This document shows positions 42,301 through 52,471 of a stretch of 64,000 bases of DNA, in pieces. A program made the translations under genes and the position numbers. The notes under the pieces were generated by a model. That model saw only the letters and a list, made by a program, of their open reading frames with translations, made no database searches and was not told the origin of the DNA. Within the stretch, counting starts at the first letter, position 1; every line of letters begins with the position of its first letter. Source of the DNA: Cordylochernes scorpioides (taxonomy: Eukaryota; Arthropoda; Arachnida; Pseudoscorpiones; Chernetidae); contig CP092863.1 of NCBI GenBank assembly GCA_030710605.1, positions 61,680,393 through 61,744,392 on the forward strand, written 5' to 3'.

Positions 42301-42716
42301 ATTTCTCATATACTTGTATTTTATGTAATATATGATGTATAGGATTGAATTAGGGGAAAAGAGGTTTACATTCTTCTAATCCGTTTCACTCACAAACTAG
42401 AATGTTCTTTTTATTTATTTGATCTCTACTCTCTTCTCTAAATGAATTACGATCCTATTGAACTAACAAAAATGATATTCTATATCTTTTATAAATGCCA
42501 AACTTCAACGAATATCAGTTAACTGAAAAGGAAAAAAAATCACAAATTCTTCTCGATAAATATATTTTTTTCTGTTGTATCATGATATATTCATATTTTA
42601 AGTTTAATTAATTAATTGTTCCCACAGAGTATATGTGTAAGATCACAAGGTAAATAGGACCTCACCGTAAGAAGATACGTTTCTATTTGTTTACTTTGTT
42701 ATAAGTTTCTTTTTTA
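42301..42716. other. No recognisable feature
   Basis: AT-rich, without coding signal. Confidence 0.4.
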
Positions 42717-43000
42717 TTTTGTTCTCGCTCTTGCCGGTCCCAAGCCCGGATGAAAAAGGAGGAGGTGGAGCAGTAACAAGCTCACTAAAAAACCTGGGCT
42801 CAGCTGGCCCGGCTGATAGTGCCCTGTAAGGGCTCCTAATCCAGATAACAGGATGAGCAGCGTTTGTACTCCGTGTTAGGGGTGACTGCACATGGCGTCT
42901 GTTCCTCATGTCAGAGGCCACCATTTCTTTTGGAGATAAGTCGGTCTACCACTGAGTAGTGCTCCCAGTCTTAATGACAAAGGCAGACGCATTCTAATTC
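42717..43000 (-). repeat. Dispersed repeat R4, copy 2
   Basis: Complement of 27425-27730. Shared phrases include cttgccggtcccaagcccgg and gctcccagtcttaatgacaa. It adjoins the LINE fragment starting near 43008, so it could be part of a retroelement. Confidence 0.65.
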
Positions 43001-43007
43001 ACCTAGT

Positions 43008-44620
43008 GTGGAGATAAGAAAAAAGAAGAATAATGTTTTTATAATTAATTTTAGAAACAATATTATTGTGCCCGTAGAAGAAATTAAAATTCTTGGAATT
43101 ACGATTGCGAATTATAGATGGAAAAACAAATTGAATTTTGGCCCTCACCTTAACATTATACTAAACAAAATCCAAAGATTGAAAAACCTTCTTTTTCCAA
43201 TATGTGGAAAATCTTGGGGTCTTAGCACCCAAAAAAGGCTTACACTTTATAAATCTATAATAAGACCAACGTTAACTTACGGAACAGAAATATGGTTTGA
43301 ATTTATTAGCAAAAAATATATGTACAAACTGAACTCAATGCAATATCAAATTCTGCTATGGTGTACCTGTAGCGGTTCCCAAATATTAACCTATCATATT
43401 TTCATTATAAGTTTTAATTTGTTTAATAACTATTTGATTCAAATATTAAATTAAAATATTCATCTTATAAATGTATAATGCTCATAAAATATACTTTATT
43501 AAAATTATATAAATTAACATTAATATCACATTATTTGTTGTCATAATAATATAATAAAATAATTATACATCATTCTAAATATAAATCATAAATCATGTAT
43601 AAAATATAAATATTTATATATAATATATCAAACACATATATTTTAAAATTTCATAATATTAAAATGTTATTTGACCACGACAGACAAAAACAAAAGAACG
43701 TCAACATGTATACAACAATTTAACCCCTTCTGATAATTTGTATTAGATAAATGTAATTAAAAGTTGATTTTACGAAAAATAATTTGTTTTTGGACTCCGT
43801 TTGGAATTACAAACCAACCAGCAACATACCCAAACATATAAAACAACCAGTTACAACTGTGTTCACACCTTAGCCAATATTCCTTTGATCACTGATTATA
43901 TGGAATCTAGAATTATAGGTTGTCGCATACCTCGCGACATTTGCATGATATTGATTTGTTTTGTATATTTTTACATTCTTTCTTTTAAAAGATGGTAGAT
44001 TTGCATATCCGCGAGAAGCGCGATATCTATATATAGGTCAAAGGATTAATAAAGTTAGAGTTTCTATTGTCATAGATCTTCTCATTGTTCTGCGGAACTC
44101 GTTCTTTTACTTAGAACACCACATAGGGTTTGAGTTGAATAATTTATCAACAGAAGATAAACAATTTTATGATTTGTATATTCCAGGTATACTCAAAGAT
44201 TTCATTATATCAAGGATTAATTTACTGAAAAAAAATACTAATCAAACATTTTAAAGTTTCTTTCCTTATGAAATTCCGAAATATTTTCGACCAAACTATT
44301 ATAATTCACAATTTATCACAGATCATGGAAATTTCAGGTTTTTTCTTAAGAAAATTCAGGCTGTGCAAGATTCGACAAGTTTCTGTGGATTGGGGGAACA
44401 AACTTTAATACATCTCTTGCTAGAGTGTCCTGTCTTTCGAAAATACAGAGTCAACAACGATTTGTTTGTTTGCTTTGTTTGTTCCTTCTGTACATACCCC
44501 TTTCCCCCCTTTCCCTTGCTGTTTTCGCCCTTGTTGCTGTTTGCCTGTGCTCCCTGCTCCCTTTGTAAATATTTCCCCCCTCCCTATTTATCTCATTGGT
44601 CACCTGGTTAAAAAAAAATA
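43008..44620 (+). pseudogene. Non-LTR retrotransposon 3' fragment
   Basis: A reverse transcriptase carboxyl part is open to about 43380: VEEIKILGITIANY, KIQRLKNLLFPICGKSWGLS and RLTLYKSIIRPTLTYGTEIW. These are typical of post-catalytic regions of Jockey/R1-type LINEs. Further pieces at about 43960-44460 end in a Cys/His pattern, CGLGEQTLIHLLLECPVF. An A-rich and (taa)n tail follows at 44610-44690. Catalytic motifs are absent, so it is 5' truncated and decayed. Confidence 0.7.
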
Positions 44621-44690
44621 ATTTTAATAATAATAATAATTATTATTATAATAATAACAATTTTAATTTAATAAAAAAAAAAAATTCCAG

Positions 44691-45054
44691 GAGCCTCTGA
44701 GCCTGAAAGTTGTACCTCCCCCCTTGTGCCCCACCCGGTCTTCTTCCAGCCCTCCTCTCAACCTGCCCGTTCACGGTTTGATCCTCGCCACTGCAAATTT
44801 GCCTTGGAGCAGACTTGCTTGGAGCCTGGCGTTGTACTTGGTGCTTCCTTGGTGCCCTCTCTAACCGCGCTCTCGCCCTCTTCTTCCCCGGGGTGCTCAC
44901 TCGCCCTGCCTGCGCCTCTCCACCCCTCTCCTTGGCTTCCACTGCAGCGGGCGCTTGGTGACACCTAACCATGAGTCCTGCCTTAGAATGCTTGACCGAA
45001 AGCATGTAGAAGGCATAATAATAGAGTAGCTTTAGGCCCTAGTGATTTAATTTC
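44691..45054. other. GC-rich unassigned segment
   Basis: A markedly GC-rich block (44700-44960, ccccttgtgccccacccgg and similar) in AT-rich surroundings. Open frames on both strands are low complexity and match nothing I know. It may be a retroelement 5' UTR. The full-length LINE inserted at its right edge. Confidence 0.35.
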
Positions 45055-45249
45055 AAGTAAGGATACATAAGATTCCCCGCTAGGTGGCCAACCGAAGAGG
45101 CAGCAGGTAACTACGGCTCCCGTTAAGTATTTCATTTTTCTTGATATTTTTAGTTTTTTTTCCTTCTGCTGAGTTACTCTAGTTCTTGTACAGGGAAAGA
45201 GGAAATTTATCTTTTATTTCTCGGAAGAAAAGAGTGTGGAAAGGGAAAG

Positions 45250-46182
45250 ATGAATATAGGCCTAATATATACATGTATCTTATTTTTATGCATCACTTAT
45301 CATGTAAATGAGCGCGTTGGCTGGGTTATGCAAATTGATTTTATCGATGAAAATGATGCAAATTGCGAAAGGCTGACTGCTTTAGATCAAGTGAAAAAAT
45401 TTGGGCTCTCTATACGTTTTCGTTATAGCAAATCAAATTTGAGAATTATAATACTAGCATTGTTATTGATCTCGGGTATCGAGAGTAACCCAGGCCCTAA
45501 AGTTACCAGACAAACAACTCTAGAAACGCCTATGGAGAAAGACCTAAAATAACTGATTGCGGCACTTTCTTTTAAAATGGATGATTGGGGCTCAAAACTC
45601 GAATCTAGGCTATCTGCGATTGAACTAGGGATGCAGAAATTTGATACTCGTGTACAGCAGCTTGAATCTTCTCTGAAATTAACTGCGAGCGCCGTTGAAG
45701 TGAATGTCAAAAAGATTAGAGAACTTGAGAGTCGAGTTAGTTTTATGGAGATGAAAAACAGAGAGAAGAACTTGATTTTTTACGGTATGGAAGGTAATGG
45801 AAGTGAAAATCCTGATGAATCCCGCGCCAAAATAAAAAGTTTGATAAAGGACAAGATGCAGATCTCGGATGAGATCGTTATTTCCAGGTGCAGGAGGTTA
45901 TCCAAAAAGGATAAAGCCCCAATGCTGCTAGAGGTTCCAGAATACAGCGAGAGATTAAAGATATTTAAAAATTCATTTAAATTAAGGGATTTGAAGATCT
46001 TTGTAAGCAAGGACTACTCTCCCAGTACTAGAGAACAACGCCGACTGTTGATTCCTAAATGGAAAGAATTCTTAAACAAAGGAATCACGGCAAAACTTAG
46101 GGATGATAAACTGATTGTCAATGGAACAGTTTATCAGGTTTTCAATGGTAAAATTACCACCAAGGAGGGTGCGGAGTTATAG
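45250..46182 (+). pseudogene. LINE amino-terminal region: 2A-like peptide and ORF1-like domain
   Basis: ATG at 45250. A hydrophobic stretch (NLRIIILALLLI) leads into SGIESNPGP (codons 75-83). The match is to the 2A ribosome-skipping consensus D(V/I)ExNPGP, with Gly replacing the first Asp. An in-frame TAA (45550-45552) follows. The same frame then runs from 45577 through a coiled coil (ESRLSAIELGMQKFDTRVQQ) and an L1-ORF1-type RRM (EKNLIFYGMEG, then RCRRLSKKDKAPMLLEV) to TAG at 46180-46182. The frame continues into the endonuclease. The original was therefore probably one polyprotein. Confidence 0.75.
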
Positions 46183-49100
46183 CAACTGGATGAAAATACA
46201 AACAAAAGGCAAACTACTGTAAATAGACAGTCTTGTTTTTCGTTCAAAGACGACACACAAGTGCTGTGTTGGAATGTTAATGGTTTGGAAAGGATGTTGC
46301 TGCAATTCGACCTATTCACACATTTAGAAAAGTGCAGCATTTTTGCACTCACAGAAACATGGAAGGATCAACATATGAAGATTAAATCAAAAGGATTTCA
46401 TCTGTATGAATCACTTGCTCAGAGAGACCACAAGAAGGGTAGATCATCGGGGGGAATTATTGTTAGGATTCGAGAAGCTATAAAAGACAAGATTGAAAGG
46501 ACTGAAATTGAAAAACAATGGATTATGATCTGTCTGTGGTTGGACGGTGAAATGCGAGTGTGTATGATCTTTGCTTACTTGCCACCAAACGAACACTATT
46601 TGACCAACTGCAAAAATTTACTCGACCAAATAGAAGGGAAAATAGTTGAAGGATATGAAGTTTTTACTGGCTGGTGACTTGAATACACGAACGGGTGCAT
46701 TGGGAATTCTTCATAATACATCACATCTTCCTTGCTACTTAACTACTAGACGCACTTCTAAAGATCCTGTAATATCTACGCATTCAGAACAATTCATAGA
46801 TAGATTGGATAATAATACTCTTACAATTTTGAACGGCAGAACAAGGGGGTGACAGAAGTGGTAACTACACATATATATCAGCACGGGGATCCTCGGTGGT
46901 AGATTACTGTATTGTCTCCCATGGGCTGTTAGGTTACGTACATGACCTATACATCGAGGGATTACCACACTCAGATCACTTACCTCTAATTATAAAAATG
47001 GATATGAGTTGGGGACCGAAACAAGTGACGAACCCGACTTCACGGGTCAAGAAAAAATATATTTGGTTACCCGAAAGAGTAACGCTATTTGTAGAGGACT
47101 TAGGAGGAGCTTATGGATTTTGGAATAACTCGATTGAGAATATAATGAACAACATGGTTAATCAGATTAAAAGCGCAATGGTACAAAATGGTATGCAAAT
47201 TGAAATAAAAGCGAATAACTTACTGTCGAAGCCTTGGTTTGATCATGAGTGTTACATGGCGAAAAAGATTATGAAAGCAACTCTGACAAAATATATTAAA
47301 TCTAATAGGGATCTAGATCGTTGGGAATATGTTAAAACAAGGAACAAATATACATCGATTATGAACAATAAAAAGAAAAAATATTTTTGTGAAATACAAG
47401 AAAAATTAAATAATACATACGATTCAAGTGAATTCTGGAAAACAATAGCTCGCTTCAGAAAAAGAAACTATACACAGGGCAATATCTCAATATCAGACTG
47501 GCAGCAATTTTACAATAAACTCCTGGATACAGAATCAATACCAGATTACGAACCCATTACTATGACTTTCCTAAATACAGATAATGAGCTAACTAAATGC
47601 ATAACTCTTAATGAAATAAGCAAAGAAATTTCTCGAATAAGGCATGGCAAGGCGACTGGTTTTGACGACATAATGAATGAAGCAATAAAGGCCCTCCCAA
47701 AAGATTATCTAATTTCCTTAAAGGATATATTTAATAGAATTTTGAGAACGTCTGAATTTCCGACAACATGGTTGAAATCAGTTATTCAACCAATTTTTAA
47801 GAATGGTGATCCAGACGACCCCTCTAATTATCGAGGCATTGCGCTCTTAAGCAATATAGCAAAATTATTTACATCAATACTCAAATCTCGTCTAGGCAGT
47901 TGGATTGAAAGGAGAAATATAGTTCCTGAGAACCAGGCGGGATTCAGGGCTGCCCACTCTTGTCAAGACCATATATTCACTCTATTATGCCTGATTCAAA
48001 TGACTCTAAGCCGAAAGAGAAGAAAATGCTACATGTTCTTCGTGGATTTGAAAAAAGCCTTCGACACAGTGCCCCACTCATTATTATGGAGAAAACTGGT
48101 AGATGCAGGTCTCAACCACCGTTTTGTTAACTTAATTAAAGATTATTACACAAATGTGACAGCGGTAGTGCGATGGAATAATTCATTCACTGAGCCAATA
48201 AAGGTGCGTTCGGGAGTTTTACAAGGGGAGAGCCGATGTCACCTTATTTATTTATACTTTTTATAAATGATTTAATCGGTCTCTACAATAATTCAGATTT
48301 ACCGGGAATATATCTCCCAAACTATGGATATGTTCATATTCTACTATACGCAGATGATATTGTCTTGATTGGAGAATCCAAAAACAACCATCAAATAAAA
48401 ATCAATATGCTAAGAAAATATTTTGAAACAAATTTATTAACCCTGAATGAAAATAAGTCAAAAATTGTAGTTTTCAGAAACGGCGGTCGATTAGCACAAA
48501 ATGACAAATGGTTTTGGGGTGAGAGGCAACTGTCTGTTACTACGAAATATCTATACTTGGGATATCCGCTTACAAGTGCAAATTCACTAAACAAGGTAGC
48601 GTCACACTACAAGGGCAAAGCCCTGGCAGCAATTGGCGCTGTGTGGCAAGTTCTGACAAAATCAAAGATGAACTCTCTAAATGCGGCAATGAGATTACTT
48701 GATTCGACGGTCTTACCTCACATGCTATACGCCGCACCCTGCTGGGCACTCAACCAAGTAAAGGTAGTTGATCAGGTTCAGAATATTTTCCTAAGACGCT
48801 ACCTAAATTTACCAAAGTATACTCCGGGCTTTATGCTAAGAATGGAGTGTGGACGAGTATCACAGGAAGTTATTATAACTAAACAGGTCCTGAGATTTTG
48901 GGTGAGGATTATGAAAATGGAAGAGAGTAGGTTGCCCCGGGCATGTTTGTCACACCTCTGGACATTACACAGCAATCAAAGGGCTGGTTTAACCTTTGTC
49001 GAAAACCTGTCAACCATTTTAGACTCAAACGGTTTTTCGTTCCTGAAGGGTTGTCCGGATTACGCTGCAATAATGACTGAAATCCCTGATATTATTCGAA

Positions 49101-49591
49101 TAGCAACCGAACAAAGCATCCAAAACGACATGGCGAAAATCCTAAATACTTCACATTACAGTCACTTCAAATACCTAAAAAATTAAATAACAGCAGAACG
49201 ATATTTATTCACAACTATTCCTCTAGCAATTAAAAGATTTTTTGCACAACTGAGACTCCTTTGGACGATCTTCCCAGAAAATCGTTCAAATCGCTGGAAA
49301 ATTGATTTGACTCTAACTTGCGATCTATGTAAAAACAGAATCCAAGACGAAATTATACATATAATATTTGGATGCTCTTGCTTAGAGAAACAGAGGAAAG
49401 AAATTTTGGGTGACTTACCCTGGTCTCAACCTGACTGCCAACAAATTTGCAGCTGGATGAACACACTGATGGTTGATCAGGGTCTCTCCCTCGGTTTATA
49501 TAAATTCTACAAGGCCGCAGTCAATGTCCGTTGGAGAACAATGGATGTGCCGAATGTCGTGGTTTGCTTGGAGGAAGAAAACGAAGATTGA
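46183..49591 (+). pseudogene. LINE endonuclease and reverse transcriptase, frameshifted
   Basis: The endonuclease has VLCWNVNGLE, FALTETWK, RSSGGIIV, FLLAGDLNTR, SSVVDYCIVS and PHSDHLPL, with single-base frame breaks near 46660 and 46850. The reverse transcriptase begins near 47600 with ATGFDDIMNE, QPIFKNGDPDDPSNYRGIAL, FRAAHSCQDH and MFFVDLKKAFDTV (motif A). At SGVLQGE a two-base insertion near 48230 shifts the frame to MSPYLFILFINDL, then LLYADDIVLI (motif C). The frame has TAA at 49184-49186 and resumes to LTCDLCKNRIQDEIIHIIFG, a zinc-type end, stopping at 49591. By gene order this is a CR1/Jockey-group LINE; exact clade not settled. Confidence 0.85.
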
Positions 49592-50015
49592 ATGCGGCTG
49601 ATTCAACACTAGCCCTCTCAATGATATCCTAATTTTGACATATTTTAAACATTGATACTTTAATTTAAATATTTAATCATGTATGGTTTCTTTTGCTCTG
49701 TATGTTTATTTTTTGTATATATGGTTGTATTTATTTTTGTTTGTTTTTTTTTCTTTCTTCTCGCTTTTCTTTTTCCTTATTACTTCCTGAATTCTAGTTT
49801 TTACTTTCGAAATATCTTCCTTTGCTAAATCTTGTAGAGGGGAATCATGTATAGGGCTGGATGCCCCAATAAAAAGGCTTGTGTGTGTGTGTGAAGTAAG
49901 GATACATATATAAAATTTAATTTCCTTTGTATAGAATGAAAAAACCCTGTACAATTTATAAACGAATACAATAAAGCATCAAGGGCTGCGAATCTTTATT
50001 AAAACGACAATTTAC

Positions 50016-50046
50016 GAGCTTTCGAGCACATACGCCCTTCTACAGG
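50016..50046 (-). ncRNA. Hammerhead-like stem-loop, left PLE end
   Basis: The minus strand reads cctgtagaagggcgtatgtg followed by ctcgaaagctcg: CUGUAGA, a GGGC/GCUC helix, then GAAA. The same degenerate core (U for A at the fourth position) is seen in the PLE at 7553-7580. The mirror copy is at 54697-54727. Confidence 0.4.
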
Positions 50047-50306
50047 AATTAATAACACAATAATAATCCAACCTAGTTTGAAATATAATTTATATACATA
50101 TAGCTATTGTTTTGCATATCTGCTTAACTAGAATAATATTAAAATGATTGAATTTACATGTAGGTATAATAATTTGGAAAACTAATTCTAAAATATATGA
50201 GGTAATATGATACATTAAAGTAAACTTATTTTGTATTTTACAAATTTTACAACTTACAAGGAATCCCATTAGACATGTGATATCATATGCTATGAATGAA
50301 TTTGTA

Positions 50307-52379
50307 TTATCTTATTGTATTTAAGTCTATTGAATTGTATGCTTCTGGTAAATCTATTTTGCGATTTATACTATTGTATTGCTTGGACACTATTGCTTCA
50401 ATTATTAATCTTTGATATTTGTTACTGATATTGTTGTAATGTGCTTTAGGTTCATTTAAGTTGAATGTATGTCCTGTTGAATTAGAGTGCTGTACTATTA
50501 AAGATAAAGGGTCATTTCTGTTTATATTTCTTCTGTGCTCAATGATTCTATTATATAATTTTCTTCCGGTCTCCCCCACATATCTGGCATTACAGTTATT
50601 GCATTGTATGGAATAAATTACTTCTTTTCTGTGTGATATGTGTTCGGTTTGCCTGTTTTTTGTTATCGGGTTTCTTAAGATATCTGATAGGCTGGGTGAG
50701 TTACTATAAAAGGTTTTTATTCCAAATTTATCTAATGTTCTGGAAATATGGATAGATTTCGGGGAATATGGAATGTAACAATTTTGCCTGTATATTTTAG
50801 TTTTTTGTGCTATCATGTTAGATGTGACCTGTTCCTGATAGAAATGTTTTAATATAAATGTTTTAGGGTAACCAGCTGAAGATAAATTCTGGATAACTGT
50901 CTGTGTTTCATGATTTTTGTATAGATTTAGTGAACAATGAGTATAAATTCTTTTAGTCAAAGTTTTCACTGTGTTAATTTTATGACTGATGGGGCAAAAT
51001 GAAGAAAACTTTATATAATTAGGGGTGAAAGTAGGTTTGTAATAAACTGTAGTTTGTAATCTATTATCTATTTTCATTATTTTAATATCTAAAAATGGCA
51101 ATGTGCAATTATTTTCTTTTTCTATTGTAAAGTGTAAGCTATTGTTGTAATTGTTGAGAGAGGCTAAGATGTTGGAAATCTGTTTTTCGGTACAAATGCA
51201 AAATATGTCATCTATATATCGTCTGTATAATATGATATCTGCCGGGTATAATGAAGTGATCCATAAATCTAATTCTCTCATTACTATTTCGGCTAATGGA
51301 GTTGACAATGGGCTTCCCATAGGAGAACCCTTAATTTGTTTATACTGTTTCTGGTCAAATGTGAAAATGTTAACTCTAAGACATAATGTGATTAAACCTA
51401 TTATTTTATCTATTGTATTAGGGTCTATCTTATTGTTATCCAAAAAGGTTTTAGTAGTTTTAAGTATTAAGCCGTGGGGGAGACTGGGGTATAAGGCCTC
51501 TACATCGAATGATACCAAAATATGTTCTCTTTGATAATTGTAATTGGCTATTTCTGTGATGAATGTTGGAATATTGGCTATTGACATTGGAAATACGCTA
51601 TTCTTAATTAATGACTGTAAAAATATTGTAACATACCTGGCTATTGGTGCTAGTGGTGAGCTGTGATAGGCTACTATTGGTCTTAATGGGATCCCTTGCT
51701 TATGAACCTTGGGTTTTCCATATATGTAACTCTCAGAGTCTAAATTAGACATGAATAATTTAAATTCATCGTTTGATATCATATTGCTTTTGGCCATTCT
51801 GTTTATTTCTTTTTTGAAGTATGAGTATTCTCGTTTCTTGTTAATTTCATCAACTATTGTAAATATGGTTCTGTCCTCTAATATGTTGTTCATTTTGTTT
51901 ATATAATCAGATTTGTCCATCACAACAGTCATCCCTCCTTTGTCTGCACTCGTGATGATTATATCTTGTCTATTTTTGAGATCATTTAAGGCTGCTTTAT
52001 CTCTGTGGTTATTTGGCGGCATTTTGTTTGGTTCTTTTAAAATGTTTATTACAGTATTTCTAATGGTATTCTTATCGTAGTTATTGAGCTTACCGATGGC
52101 TGCTTCTATTCCACTAATTATTTTGACGGTCTGTGGTTTGCCTATTGGTCTATGTTTTAATCCTTTAGATAATATGTTGACTTCATCTTTGCTTAACACT
52201 GTCTTGGAGAGGTTGATCACATTAACTGCATCATCTTTTCTACTTATAGCTGGGAAATCATATTTGCGCATCCAAAATTCTATCTTGTTGTTATGCCTTT
52301 TTTCTAATTTTTCTTTTAATACTGCTATTTTTGCGTTAATGTTTACTATGATATCATTAAGATAACAGCAACCAATCAC
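50307..52379 (-). CDS. PLE reverse transcriptase/GIY-YIG endonuclease, left arm
   Basis: An open frame of 690 codons; the first 15 or so codons lie in or next to the central spacer, so the true start is lost. It is identical to the right-arm protein from MRKYDFPAISRK onward. Motifs, numbered as in the right arm, are GKPKVHKQGIPLRPIV (about 183), VSFDVEALYPSLP (252), KGSPMGSPLSTPLAE (313), RRYIDDIFCIC (349), LPFLDIKI (390), then GIY-YIG with IYSIQCNNCN and YVGETGR (551-567) and RIIEHRRN. No stops or frameshifts. It could encode active protein if transcribed, but lacks its natural amino end. Confidence 0.9.
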   Translation of the reverse strand: MIGCCYLNDIIVNINAKIAVLKEKLEKRHNNKIEFWMRKYDFPAISRKDDAVNVINLSKTVLSKDEVNILSKGLKHRPIGKPQTVKIISGIEAAIGKLNNYDKNTIRNTVINILKEPNKMPPNNHRDKAALNDLKNRQDIIITSADKGGMTVVMDKSDYINKMNNILEDRTIFTIVDEINKKREYSYFKKEINRMAKSNMISNDEFKLFMSNLDSESYIYGKPKVHKQGIPLRPIVAYHSSPLAPIARYVTIFLQSLIKNSVFPMSIANIPTFITEIANYNYQREHILVSFDVEALYPSLPHGLILKTTKTFLDNNKIDPNTIDKIIGLITLCLRVNIFTFDQKQYKQIKGSPMGSPLSTPLAEIVMRELDLWITSLYPADIILYRRYIDDIFCICTEKQISNILASLNNYNNSLHFTIEKENNCTLPFLDIKIMKIDNRLQTTVYYKPTFTPNYIKFSSFCPISHKINTVKTLTKRIYTHCSLNLYKNHETQTVIQNLSSAGYPKTFILKHFYQEQVTSNMIAQKTKIYRQNCYIPYSPKSIHISRTLDKFGIKTFYSNSPSLSDILRNPITKNRQTEHISHRKEVIYSIQCNNCNARYVGETGRKLYNRIIEHRRNINRNDPLSLIVQHSNSTGHTFNLNEPKAHYNNISNKYQRLIIEAIVSKQYNSINRKIDLPEAYNSIDLNTIR

Positions 52380-52380
52380 A
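52363..52380. other. Centre of PLE palindrome
   Basis: An 18-bp non-palindromic spacer, taacagcaaccaatcaca, between the two 5'-truncated arms. Confidence 0.9.
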
Positions 52381-52471
52381 TCTTAATGATATCATAGTAA
52401 ACATTAACGCAAAAATAGCAGTATTAAAAGAAAAATTAGAAAAAAGGCATAACAACAAGATAGAATTTTGG

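Larger units (their letters stand above)
45070..49893 (+). mobile_element. Full-length LINE with 2A-like motif and 15-bp target duplication
   Basis: A 4.82 kb element is flanked by a perfect direct repeat, aagtaaggatacata, at 45055-45069 and 49894-49908. In order it has a 5' UTR of 180 bp, an amino-terminal segment ending in a 2A-like motif, an L1-ORF1-like coiled coil and RRM region, an apurinic-type endonuclease, a reverse transcriptase, a Cys/His carboxyl region, and a 3' end in (gt)n after aataaaaagg. Both ends are intact, so insertion was full length. It now has several stops and frameshifts. Confidence 0.9.

Noticed and set aside
44646-45005. 119-codon basic minus-strand ORF in a GC-rich block
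   Set aside because: Low complexity with Arg/Ala/Gly bias and a poly-Phe end from an A/T run. No family recognised and competing open frames lie on both strands.
51151-51534. 127-codon ORF on the opposite strand of the PLE arm (and its mirror at 53209-53592)
   Set aside because: It is a shadow of the reverse transcriptase and occurs twice only because of the palindrome.
52084-52365. 93-codon ORF and its mirror at 52357-52659
   Set aside because: Antisense shadow of the PLE amino-terminal region.
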